Assembly: GCA_002817055.1 (NCBI GenBank)
Contig: MUCU01000011.1
Location: 1 to 21,186 of the forward strand
Direction of reading: 5' to 3'
DNA length: 21,186 nt
Origin: SAR202 cluster bacterium Io17-Chloro-G7
Lineage (GTDB): Bacteria; Chloroflexota; Dehalococcoidia; UBA3495
In this document: in pieces, positions 6,566 through 13,622 of the stretch
Layout: each line of letters starts with the position of its first letter
How positions within the stretch are numbered: the stretch's first letter is position 1
Notes under the pieces: generated by a model
What the model was told of the DNA's origin: nothing
Databases searched by the model: none
The model's input: the letters and a program-made list of their open reading frames with translations, nothing else
Position numbers and translations under genes: made by a program

Positions 6566-7177
6566 CTAGGCCCCGGGCCTTGATATAAAGTAGAAAAACT
6601 CGTCAACCGATCGAAAGTCGGTCATACCCAGACCTCGCCGAACCGTTTCGGACCCTTCCAGCAAGTCTATGTAACCAATGCCCATGGGGCCTCTACTCAA
6701 CGCATTCATCTCCATGCCCAGTTTTATGTTGAGCTTCATGCTCAGCTTCCTGTTCAGCTTCATGAAGGCCTTCTCGGAATTGCTATTCCAGACGGCAAAT
6801 AACCTGGGCTGGGAGAGACAAAGCAAGTAGGAGACGAAATCTTTCCCTGCCCCGGCGAGTTTGAATGCCCCGGCGTCGTCGGCGCATTCCTGAAACCTAC
6901 CCTCCAGCTTAACCGTATCGTATAACAAAAAATCCAGGGAATCCCGAATTTCCCCAATGGGGTTGCTCTCGAAATCCTTTCGGTGGCTTCCTCCTGAGGC
7001 GGTATACAAGGCCCGGGCTTGTTCGAGGGAGAGCTCGGCCAATGCGGCTTCTTTTATCCAGCTCGCAAACTCCACCGACCGTGCCCATTTCCGGCGGCGG
7101 TATTTCGCTAGTTTGGGCTCAGCTTCGGCTTCAGCGAATGCCTGGCCTAAGGATTGCCAGTCGATGCCAGCGGCCAT
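6566..7177 (-). CDS. Hypothetical protein with tandem tetrapeptide repeats
   Basis: A 203-residue protein I cannot assign. The ATG at 7177 is preferred over TTG 7183 because GTGAG, overlapping the purD stop, lies eight bases upstream of it. The first 60 residues are helical and charged. The middle holds the phrase LFAVWNSNSEKAF, faintly like substrate-specificity modules next to McrB-type nucleases (weak resemblance only). Directly after it, residues 139-158 are five tandem tetrapeptides: MKLN, RKLS, MKLN, IKLG, MEMN. They are encoded by 12-base repeats, so they look like recent local expansion. The gene starts within 10 bases of the purD stop and is followed 11 bases on by the acidic protein. 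It is probably part of the purine transcript; its role is unknown. Confidence 0.65.
   Translation of the reverse strand: MAAGIDWQSLGQAFAEAEAEPKLAKYRRRKWARSVEFASWIKEAALAELSLEQARALYTASGGSHRKDFESNPIGEIRDSLDFLLYDTVKLEGRFQECADDAGAFKLAGAGKDFVSYLLCLSQPRLFAVWNSNSEKAFMKLNRKLSMKLNIKLGMEMNALSRGPMGIGYIDLLEGSETVRRGLGMTDFRSVDEFFYFISRPGA
6705..6764 (-). repeat. Five imperfect 12-base tandem repeats inside a coding region
   Basis: On the plus strand the units read TTCATCTCCATG, CCCAGTTTTATG, TTGAGCTTCATG, CTCAGCTTCCTG and TTCAGCTTCATG, contiguous from 6705 to 6764. On the coding strand they encode five tetrapeptides of mostly x-K-L-x pattern. The unit length keeps the frame, so copy number could vary without breaking the protein. 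Confidence 0.75.
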
Positions 7178-7186
7178 GGCCAAAAC

Positions 7187-8506
7187 TCACCCAGGATTCA
7201 TGGGTGAAGAGGCAACGCTGCGCTGCTCGGCCAGTTCAGCAATGTCCTTCCGGAAAATAACCCCATCGAAGCTGATACGACGGGCTCTATGATACGCCTT
7301 GGCCCTCGCCTCCGCCAAGGTTCTTCCTTGCCCCACGACGGTCATCACCCGTCCTCCGCTGGTAACAAGCTGATCTAGTCCGTCCTTCGTTTCGTGACGC
7401 GTGGCGGCATGGAACAGTATGGAGCCATCACCTGCATCATCGGCCCCGGAATCGGCGCCGGAGATGGTAAACCCGGTTTCGTATTTCCCAGGATAGCCAC
7501 CGGACGCCAAGACAACGCCCACGTGACATTGGTCTTTCCATTTGACCGGCACTTGGTCGAGCCTGCCCTCGACGCAGGCCTGGAACAGATCCAGCGGGTC
7601 GGTAGCCAAGCGGGGCAAGACCACCTGAGTTTCCGGGTCGCCGAGGCGGCAGTTAAACTCCAGCACTTTGGGGCCTTCGGCAGTTAACATAAGCCCTGCG
7701 TAAAGCACACCTTTATACGGATGTCCTCTGCGGGACAGGGCATCAACCACGGGCCGCATAATGGCATCCTCCACTTGGTGAGCCAACTGTTGGTCCCAGA
7801 AACCGGGAGGCGAATAACTGCCCATGCCGCCCGTATTGGGGCCAAAATTACCGTCCTCCAAGCGCTTGTAATCGCAGGCCGCGACCAAAGATGAAATGTG
7901 CTCGCCGTCGCAGAAGGCGAAGACGCTCACCTCGGGACCGGTTAGCAATTCTTCGATAACAACGGTGTCGCCCGCCTTGCCGAACGCCCGGTAATTCATG
8001 CAGGCGCTTATGGCACCGGCTGCTTCATTGGCATTCTCGCAGATCATGACGCCTTTTCCAGCGGCCAGGCCATCGGCTTTAACCACAGTGGGGCCAGAGT
8101 GGTTTTTAAGAAACTCTAAGGCTGCGCCTTCCTCTTGAAACACCCAGAAGTCGGGGCAAGGCACTGCCGCTTCCTTCATCAACTCCAAGGCGAAACTCTT
8201 GCTGGTCTCTATTCTGGCCGCTGCCTTGGTTGGGCCGAAGGCGGCTATGCCCTGGGAGGATAACCGGTCAACAATGCCCAAAGATAGGGGCAATTCCGGG
8301 CCGACCACCACCAAGTCTATAGACAGCGAATTTGCGGCGGCGATAATGCCATCAACGTCTTCGGGTTTTATGGCCAGGTTGGTTGCAATGGATGCGGTCC
8401 CCGCGTTGCCATCGGCAACCCAGAGCTTGGTAAGCCGGGGGCTTTGGACCAGACGCCAAGCGATGGAGTGCTCTCTTGCGCCGGAACCAACCAGGAGGAC
8501 GTTCAT
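7187..8506 (-). CDS. purD: Phosphoribosylamine-glycine ligase (GAR synthetase)
   Basis: A 439-residue ATP-grasp enzyme making GAR from phosphoribosylamine, glycine and ATP, the second step of IMP synthesis. The N-terminal dinucleotide-like start GSGAREHSIAWRL (7-19), the ATP-grasp loop KADGLAAGKGVMI, the NTGGMGSYSP motif and the metal-binding LEFNCRLGDPETQ are all present (Leu replaces the usual Phe before GDPE). Length is slightly above the usual 420-430 because of a short C-terminal tail. The ATG at 8506 matches the family start, but no clear Shine-Dalgarno precedes it; a GC-rich hairpin lies 22 bases upstream. It follows guaA after 141 bases. Confidence 0.97.
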   Translation of the reverse strand: MNVLLVGSGAREHSIAWRLVQSPRLTKLWVADGNAGTASIATNLAIKPEDVDGIIAAANSLSIDLVVVGPELPLSLGIVDRLSSQGIAAFGPTKAAARIETSKSFALELMKEAAVPCPDFWVFQEEGAALEFLKNHSGPTVVKADGLAAGKGVMICENANEAAGAISACMNYRAFGKAGDTVVIEELLTGPEVSVFAFCDGEHISSLVAACDYKRLEDGNFGPNTGGMGSYSPPGFWDQQLAHQVEDAIMRPVVDALSRRGHPYKGVLYAGLMLTAEGPKVLEFNCRLGDPETQVVLPRLATDPLDLFQACVEGRLDQVPVKWKDQCHVGVVLASGGYPGKYETGFTISGADSGADDAGDGSILFHAATRHETKDGLDQLVTSGGRVMTVVGQGRTLAEARAKAYHRARRISFDGVIFRKDIAELAEQRSVASSPMNPG

Positions 8507-8527
8507 TGGGTGATCTGCCCGATGGCC

Positions 8528-8544
8528 CGCCGGTTCGTCCGGCG
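8528..8544 (-). other. GC-rich hairpin in the guaA-purD gap
   Basis: CGCCGG (8528-8533) pairs with CCGGCG (8539-8544) around a 5-base loop, 22 bases upstream of the purD start. No T-run follows on the minus strand, so an intrinsic terminator is unlikely. It may influence purD translation, which lacks a clear Shine-Dalgarno, or mark RNA processing. Confidence 0.3.
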
Positions 8545-8647
8545 AGTCGTCCGGCGGAAGAGATTGGATTGTAGTTGGGATGGGTCTGTTGAGTTCACCA
8601 CCCTTATCGCTCCCCCACCGGGCTTACCCTGACTGCTGCTCACGCGA

Positions 8648-10291
8648 TTATTCCCACTCGATAGTTCCTGGCGGTTTACTCGTTATGTCGTAAACCACCC
8701 GGTTGACCCCAGGCACCTCGTTTACAATCCGGGTGGACATCCGGGCCAACACTTCGTAGGGCAAGCGGACCCAGTCGGCTGTCATTGCGTCTTCGCTATT
8801 CACCGCCCTGATGGCGCAAACGTAACCGTAGGTGCGGTAGTCCCCCATGACGCCAACCGTGCGGTTGTCGCTGAGCACTGCGAAGCTCTGCCAGATTTGG
8901 TCGTAAAGGTCGGCCGCCTTAATCTCGTCGATGACAATCCAATCGCAAGCCCGGAGAATATCCAAGCGTTCTTTGGTGACTTCCCCGATTATTCGGATGG
9001 CCAAGCCGGGACCGGGAAATGGCTGACGATATACCATCTCTGGTTGAAGTCCCAACTCCAAACCGACTTCCCGGACCTCATCTTTGAACAGGTAACGCAG
9101 CGGCTCAACCAGTTTCAAGTTCATCTTCTCAGGCAGCCCGCCCACATTGTGGTGTGTCTTGATCCGAGCCGAAGCGCGGTTTTCCGGCGTCTCGCTTTCG
9201 ATCACGTCGGGGTACAGGGTCCCTTGGGCCAGAAAGTCTGTTTGGCCCAACTCCGATGCCGCATCCTCGAAGACCCGGATGAATTCCTCGCCGATTACCT
9301 TGCGTTTAGTCTCGGGGTCGGTCACACCTTCCAGCTTGTTCAAGAACCGGTCGGAGGCGTCGGCGTAAATTAACTTCAAACCCAAGTTTCGGTTGAAGGT
9401 TGCTTGGACGCGCTCGGCTTCTTCGCTGCGCAAGAGACCGTTGTTAACAAAGATACAGGTCAACTGATCGCCAATCGCCCGGTTCAGCAGCATGGCGGTC
9501 ACCGCCGAATCTACGCCACCGGAAAGAGCGCAGATTACCCGTCCATCGCCCACCTGTTTGCGGACCCGGTTTATGGAGTCGTTGACGAAATTTTTGGGCG
9601 TCCAGGTACCTTGGCAAAAGCAGGATTTGAAAAGAAAGTTCTTCAGGATCGATGTTCCCAACGGGGTATGGTGCACTTCCGGGTGGAACTGTAGGCCAAA
9701 AATGCCTTTACCGTTGCCAATAGCCGCGACCGGAGAGTTTTCAGTGTAGGCTAACGCCGAAAACCCCAGGGGCATTTCTTCGACACGGTCGCCGTGGCTC
9801 ATCCACACTGGGAATGAAGTCGGCATTTCGTCAAATAAGGGGCCGTCCGGTGCGTTTTGGTGCAGGACGGCTGATCCGTACTCTTGCTTTAATCCCGGAG
9901 CCACCCGTCCGCCCAACTGATGGACAAGGGCTTGCATACCGTAACAAATCCCTAAAACGGGTAAGGAGCGCTCCAAGACCCAATCGGGCACGGTTGGAGC
10001 GCCGGGATCGAACACGCTGGCGGGGCCGCCGGATAGAATCACGCCTTTTGGGTTGATGTGCTCAATGGATTCCCAAGAGCCACTGGCTGGAACGACCTCG
10101 GAGTATACCTTAAGTTCCCGCACCCGGCGGGCGATCAGATGGCTATACTGGGACCCGAAGTCGACTATTACGATGCCTTCATTCACTGACTGAAGATTGG
10201 CCTGAAGATTGGCGTCTTGGGATGCCGTTTCGGCTTCGGATCCCGCACTCTCCGAGCTCCTGGCAATTTCCAGGTACGCCGATACTTCCAA
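8648..10291 (-). CDS. guaA: GMP synthase (glutamine-hydrolysing)
   Basis: A two-domain enzyme converting XMP to GMP with ATP and glutamine. The class I glutaminase domain has GICYGMQ (nucleophile Cys116) and QFHPEVHHT (His203, Glu205). The ATP pyrophosphatase domain has the P-loop [10 protein letters not shown] (about 255-264). The C-terminus is the classic PPGTIEWE. The glutaminase fold begins only at about residue 40 ([18 protein letters not shown]), so there is a low-complexity N-terminal extension rich in Ser, Glu and Ala with a duplicated ANLQ. Coordinates use the first canonical start, TTG 10291, but neither it nor GTG 10186 has a Shine-Dalgarno. A perfect AAGGAGG lies further upstream, seven bases before an in-frame ACG at 10342, which may be the true start. 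The gene heads the minus-strand purine run. Confidence 0.96.
   Translation of the reverse strand: MEVSAYLEIARSSESAGSEAETASQDANLQANLQSVNEGIVIVDFGSQYSHLIARRVRELKVYSEVVPASGSWESIEHINPKGVILSGGPASVFDPGAPTVPDWVLERSLPVLGICYGMQALVHQLGGRVAPGLKQEYGSAVLHQNAPDGPLFDEMPTSFPVWMSHGDRVEEMPLGFSALAYTENSPVAAIGNGKGIFGLQFHPEVHHTPLGTSILKNFLFKSCFCQGTWTPKNFVNDSINRVRKQVGDGRVICALSGGVDSAVTAMLLNRAIGDQLTCIFVNNGLLRSEEAERVQATFNRNLGLKLIYADASDRFLNKLEGVTDPETKRKVIGEEFIRVFEDAASELGQTDFLAQGTLYPDVIESETPENRASARIKTHHNVGGLPEKMNLKLVEPLRYLFKDEVREVGLELGLQPEMVYRQPFPGPGLAIRIIGEVTKERLDILRACDWIVIDEIKAADLYDQIWQSFAVLSDNRTVGVMGDYRTYGYVCAIRAVNSEDAMTADWVRLPYEVLARMSTRIVNEVPGVNRVVYDITSKPPGTIEWE
10190..10213 (-). repeat. Perfect 12-base tandem duplication in the guaA N-terminal extension
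   Basis: CTGAAGATTGGC occurs twice back to back on the plus strand (10190-10201 and 10202-10213), encoding ANLQ-ANLQ in the extension just ahead of the glutaminase domain. It looks like recent slippage in a poorly constrained linker. Confidence 0.75.
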
Positions 10292-10339
10292 GTCGTCACT
10301 GGTTGCAACGCGCCTGCCCAGGGGAAGCTTTTCCTCGAC

Positions 10340-10356
10340 CGTGGCAGTACCTCCTT
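10340..10356 (-). promoter_or_regulatory. Perfect Shine-Dalgarno placed before an in-frame ACG of guaA
   Basis: On the minus strand AAGGAGG (10356-10350) is followed after seven bases by ACG (10342-10340), in frame with guaA with no stop between. No ATG, GTG or TTG occurs at usable distance in any frame. The codon is one base from ATG, so it is either a non-canonical start or a mutated one. Confidence 0.5.
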
Positions 10357-10664
10357 GGGGTTAAAAGACAGAGTGGATTACGTGCTGAATACATAGAAGG
10401 GTTGCCGATTTCGTTGGCCTTTGAGGTGCTGGTATTATACCCAGTATGCGGCCTTGAGTATAGACATAACGCAAAATCAGGACGATCTGTCGCCCCTCTC
10501 CTGTCCCTATGCTATACTCGACTTCGAGGGTAGGCTAGTGGTCCTAGCAGCTATGGGCGACCAAGTTTTGTTAATCCAAAACGCAAAAGGCGTGCCTAGC
10601 AAACGCCCGAGAGAATCTTCCTATAACTATAGCAGACGCATACGAAGCAGACGTAGAGGAAGCA
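10343..10664. promoter_or_regulatory. Divergent intergenic region between guaA and sua5
   Basis: This stretch separates the two divergent operons and should hold both main promoters. On the minus strand a perfect -10, TATAAT (10439-10434), precedes guaA without a good -35. On the plus strand TATACT (10513-10518) is a candidate -10 for sua5, again with a poor -35, and TGGTATTAT (10430-10438) resembles an extended -10. From about 10525 the plus strand is rich in hairpins. The right-hand end, from about 10623, is probably the coding start of sua5. No RNA gene or known riboswitch consensus was recognised. Confidence 0.45.
10525..10622 (+). promoter_or_regulatory. Candidate structured 5' leader of sua5
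   Basis: Three hairpins can be drawn in about 75 bases: GCTAG/CTAGC (10534-10548, 5-base loop), GTTTTG/CAAAAC (10565-10582, 6-base loop) and GGCGT/ACGCC (10589-10607). GGGCG (10555-10559) can also pair with CGCCC (10604-10608), closing a multi-branched fold around the second hairpin. It resembles a cis-regulatory RNA but matches no riboswitch I can name. Confidence 0.3.
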
Positions 10665-11258
10665 GTGCGATTCTTGAGGTCGGGAGGTGTGGTGGTTTTT
10701 CCCACCGATACTCTCTACGGCTTGGGCGCCGATGCTTTCTCGGTCCCAGCTCTTGACCGTGTTTTTTCGATCAAGGGCAGACCTTCCGAAATATCATTGC
10801 CTTTGCTCGTAAGCTGCTGGGACCACTTGGAAACTGTGGCGGGTCAAATACCCCAAGTCGCCGGTCATCTGGCCCAAAGATTTTGGCCAGGGCCGTTGAC
10901 GATGGTGCTGCCAAAGGCTCAATGTTTGCCCGGCCGGGTTACCGGCGGCAGAGAAACGGTGGCGGTCCGCATGCCGAACCATCCAGTGGCTTTGGAAATT
11001 ATTCGGCGCTTGGATAGACCCATAACCGGCACCAGCGCAAATAGAAGCGGACAGCAAGACTTATTGGATATTGATTCCATCAGAGCGGAATTGGCGGACG
11101 ACGTCGACTATATAGTCCAAAGTGGCCCTCAGCCCGATGGCACCCCCTCGACCATCATTGACATGACTGCAGAAGTCCCCAAATTGTTGCGCCAGGGGGC
11201 GTTGCCATTTGAACAGATTTTGCGTGAAGCCGGTATTAACCAAATCCCCAAGTCCTGA
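10665..11258 (+). CDS. L-threonylcarbamoyladenylate synthase (Sua5/YciO/YrdC family)
   Basis: Makes threonylcarbamoyl-AMP from threonine, bicarbonate and ATP, the first step of t6A at position 37 of ANN-decoding tRNAs. The YrdC-fold signature FPTDTLYGLGADAF (12-25), the KGRP...PLLVS segment (37-50) and TGTSANRSG (121-129) are present. At 197 residues this is the short form without the Sua5 C-terminal domain. Coordinates use GTG 10665, which has GAGG five bases upstream. However, that start begins inside the first helix of the fold. The frame stays open upstream to 10575 and reads a fitting helix (ADVEEAVRFLRSGG), so the true start is probably a non-canonical codon such as ATA 10623 or 10629. 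It heads the plus-strand run. Confidence 0.92.
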   Translation: MRFLRSGGVVVFPTDTLYGLGADAFSVPALDRVFSIKGRPSEISLPLLVSCWDHLETVAGQIPQVAGHLAQRFWPGPLTMVLPKAQCLPGRVTGGRETVAVRMPNHPVALEIIRRLDRPITGTSANRSGQQDLLDIDSIRAELADDVDYIVQSGPQPDGTPSTIIDMTAEVPKLLRQGALPFEQILREAGINQIPKS

Positions 11259-11262
11259 ATTC

Positions 11263-11275
11263 AGGAGCACTTATT
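11263..11275 (+). promoter_or_regulatory. Shine-Dalgarno before an in-frame ATT of the prenyl-synthase homologue
   Basis: AGGAG (11263-11267) is followed after five bases by ATT (11273-11275), in frame with the downstream gene and only 14 bases after the sua5 stop. The first canonical start, TTG 11321, has no Shine-Dalgarno. Confidence 0.5.
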
Positions 11276-11320
11276 ATCCCGAACCTATACGATTACGACG
11301 CCTACCGCACCGCCTTAGAC

Positions 11321-12295
11321 TTGGAATTGAGGGAAGTATTTGCCGAGCGGCAGGGCTTTCTTTACGACGTGTTGCGCTATCATTTGGGCTGGACCGACGA
11401 AGTAGGTCAGCCAACGGACAACCCGATGGCGCTGTATTTACCAACCCTGTTGGCGCTGGTGTGCTGCCAAGCGTTGTCCGGAGATTTCCAAGCGTCGCTG
11501 CCTGCGGCGGCCGGGGTTGACCTGGTGCATAACTTTACTTTGGTGCACGGAGACGTCCAATCTTCTAGGCCCAATGCCCAAGACCGGCCCAGCATTTGGT
11601 GGGTGTGGGGGCCAGCGCAAGCGATCAACGCTGGCGACGGTTTGCACGCCTTGGGACGCACCACTATAATGCGCCTGGCTCGAAATGACATCCCCCCCGA
11701 GCGGGTACTTCATGCCGTCGAATCTCTGGACCGGGCTTGCCTGGCGCTGTGTGAGGGCCAGTACATGGACCTCGCCTTTCAAGAACGAATGGTGGTGACC
11801 AGCGCCGCTTACTTTGACATGATTTCCCGCAAAACCGGGGCGCTGACCGGTTGCGCGGCAGAGGTAGGCGCTCTGGCGGCTGGGACCGATCAAAGCGTGT
11901 GGGCCCAGTTCCGGGAGATGGGCGCCAAAATGGGGATGGCCTGGCAGATATGCCAAGACATCGGAGACTTATGGGGCGCATCCGGGGACGGCATGACCGC
12001 CAGCAATGTGCTGAACAAGAAAAAAAGCCTGCCGTTAATTCATGCTCTGGAAAACTCCAGCCTGGCCGCCAAACGCGAGTTGGGCGGAATATACATGAAA
12101 CGAGTATTGGAGCTGGACGACGCCTCAAAATTGGTTGATATCCTGAACGAGGCTGGCTCCAAAGAATTCTCTGAAGGGAATGCCCGGCGATTAATGGACG
12201 AAGCTACCGAGAACCTGGACGGGGCCGACTTGATGGATAAAGGACTAGATAACCTGAAGGCTCTTGGGCAGGGGGTGTTGGATGGCCGGTATTGA
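11321..12295 (+). CDS. Polyprenyl-synthetase-family protein with degenerate active site
   Basis: An all-helical protein of 324 residues (340 if started at ATT 11273) with the layout of trans-isoprenyl diphosphate synthases. Normal enzymes have a first motif DDxx(xx)D in LVHDDI-like context and a second DDxxD. Here the first reads LVHGDVQ (74-80), losing the first Asp, and the following Arg pair is replaced by DRP. The second reads CQDIGD (211-216), with Gln for the first Asp. Supporting features remain: KTG (171-173) in the usual helix, and KKKSLPLIHAL near 233-243 in place of GKRTLP. It may be a weak or altered enzyme, a regulatory partner, or a protein with a new role. The neighbour downstream is pgk after 44 bases. 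Confidence 0.78.
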   Translation: MELREVFAERQGFLYDVLRYHLGWTDEVGQPTDNPMALYLPTLLALVCCQALSGDFQASLPAAAGVDLVHNFTLVHGDVQSSRPNAQDRPSIWWVWGPAQAINAGDGLHALGRTTIMRLARNDIPPERVLHAVESLDRACLALCEGQYMDLAFQERMVVTSAAYFDMISRKTGALTGCAAEVGALAAGTDQSVWAQFREMGAKMGMAWQICQDIGDLWGASGDGMTASNVLNKKKSLPLIHALENSSLAAKRELGGIYMKRVLELDDASKLVDILNEAGSKEFSEGNARRLMDEATENLDGADLMDKGLDNLKALGQGVLDGRY

Positions 12296-12339
12296 TATGC
12301 AACCAACAGATACTTTACTTATTAGATACGGATGAGCTT

Positions 12340-13542
12340 ATGGCTAAGCGCACTGTTTCCCAGCTTGATGTCGCTGGCAAGAGGGTCTTGCTAAGGGTGG
12401 ACTTCAACATACCCATCGAACAGGGTGTGGAGGCCATCGCATCTTACGATCAGCGGCTCCGGGCCACTTTGCCCACAATCAAGTTCTTGAAAGAACAAGG
12501 CTGCCGGGTGATTCTCTCTTCGCATTTGGGCCGGCCCGGTGGAAAAGTGGCGGATTCTCTCAGGTTGGCTCCAGTGGGCGACCGCCTGGCGACATTATTG
12601 GGAAGCCCCGTTAATTGCTTGGACGAAACCATCGGGCCTAAAGTGGAAGAGGCCGTGGCGTCTATGGAACCGGGTGATGTCGCTCTGTTGGAAAACCTGC
12701 GCTTCCATGCGGGTGAGGAGAAGAACGACTCAGAATTCGCTAGTTCTCTCGCATCGTTGGCCGACTGCTTCGTCATGGACGCCTTCGCCGTGGCCCACCG
12801 TGCCCACGCCTCAACTGTTGGCGTGCCCGGCTTGCTGCCATCGGCCATGGGGCTTCTCGTGCAGCGGGAGGTGGAGTCCTTGGGCCAAGCTTTGGACATC
12901 AAAGCCAACGGAAAGCCTTTGGCTGCGCTTTTGGGTGGGGCTAAAGTCAGCGACAAGATTTTGGTGTTGGAGAATCTGCTGGGCAAATTGGACCATCTCA
13001 TAGTGGGCGGAGGAATGTCGGTAACATTTCTTAGGGCCCAAGGATACGATACAGGCGCATCGTCCATTGAAGAGGACCGTCTGGACTTCGCCAAAGAGGT
13101 CTTGTCACGAGCCCGGAACCTGAACGTGCAAGTCCATCTGCCAGTTGACGTAGTGGTGGCGGACCGGTTTGCCGACGACGCAGCCGGAGTCGAGACGGTG
13201 CTGGTGAACCAGGTACCCCAAGGCTGGCTCATAATGGACATCGGTCCCACCACGGCCCGCTTGTTTTCCGAAAGCTTGGGCCAATGTAAGACCATAGTAT
13301 GGAATGGACCCATGGGCGTCTTTGAAATGCCCAGGTTCAGCCATGGCACACGCACCGTGGCCGGGGCCATCGCCGAATTGACCGGCGTTACTACCGTGGT
13401 GGGCGGCGGCTCCACTGCCGAGGCGGTGGAAGAATTGGGGCTAATGGACCGCATGACCCACGTTTCCACCGGAGGCGGCGCGTCTTTGGAGTTTCTGGAA
13501 GGCAAGGAACTGCCTGGGATAGCCGCCTTACCCGATGCTTGA
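12340..13542 (+). CDS. pgk: Phosphoglycerate kinase
   Basis: A 400-residue enzyme transferring phosphate from 1,3-bisphosphoglycerate to ADP. It has the N-domain substrate motifs LLRVDFNIP (17-25) and SSHLGRPGG (60-68), the hinge segment GGAKVSDKI, and the C-domain nucleotide motifs NGPMGVFEMP and VVGGGSTAEAVEELG. The ATG at 12340 matches the family start; a longer frame from TTG 12292 adds an unrelated leader and overlaps the previous gene. The Shine-Dalgarno is weak (GGATGAG close to the ATG). It is followed by apgM after 80 bases and then tpiA, giving a lower-glycolysis cluster. Confidence 0.97.
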   Translation: MAKRTVSQLDVAGKRVLLRVDFNIPIEQGVEAIASYDQRLRATLPTIKFLKEQGCRVILSSHLGRPGGKVADSLRLAPVGDRLATLLGSPVNCLDETIGPKVEEAVASMEPGDVALLENLRFHAGEEKNDSEFASSLASLADCFVMDAFAVAHRAHASTVGVPGLLPSAMGLLVQREVESLGQALDIKANGKPLAALLGGAKVSDKILVLENLLGKLDHLIVGGGMSVTFLRAQGYDTGASSIEEDRLDFAKEVLSRARNLNVQVHLPVDVVVADRFADDAAGVETVLVNQVPQGWLIMDIGPTTARLFSESLGQCKTIVWNGPMGVFEMPRFSHGTRTVAGAIAELTGVTTVVGGGSTAEAVEELGLMDRMTHVSTGGGASLEFLEGKELPGIAALPDA

Positions 13543-13622
13543 TTCGTAGATAGCTTGCAAATGTTAATCCCGCCGCAAATTTCGGCTCAGTCTCGGCACA
13601 GGTGGTGTACGAAGGGAAAACT

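Noticed and set aside
8528..8544. Intrinsic terminator between guaA and purD
   Set aside because: The hairpin is stable but no T-run follows on the transcribed strand, so I list it only as a hairpin.
10343..10440. Purine riboswitch ahead of guaA
   Set aside because: The leader lacks the conserved junction bases and three-stem layout of the purine riboswitch.
10421..10756. A 111-codon plus-strand frame in the guaA-sua5 gap
   Set aside because: It runs out of frame into sua5, has no Shine-Dalgarno or recognisable domain, and overlaps the structured leader.
12450..13505. A 351-codon open frame on the minus strand opposite pgk
   Set aside because: It is antisense to a fully conserved pgk, its translation is Ser/Pro/Thr-rich without any motif, and such frames are common opposite GC-rich genes.
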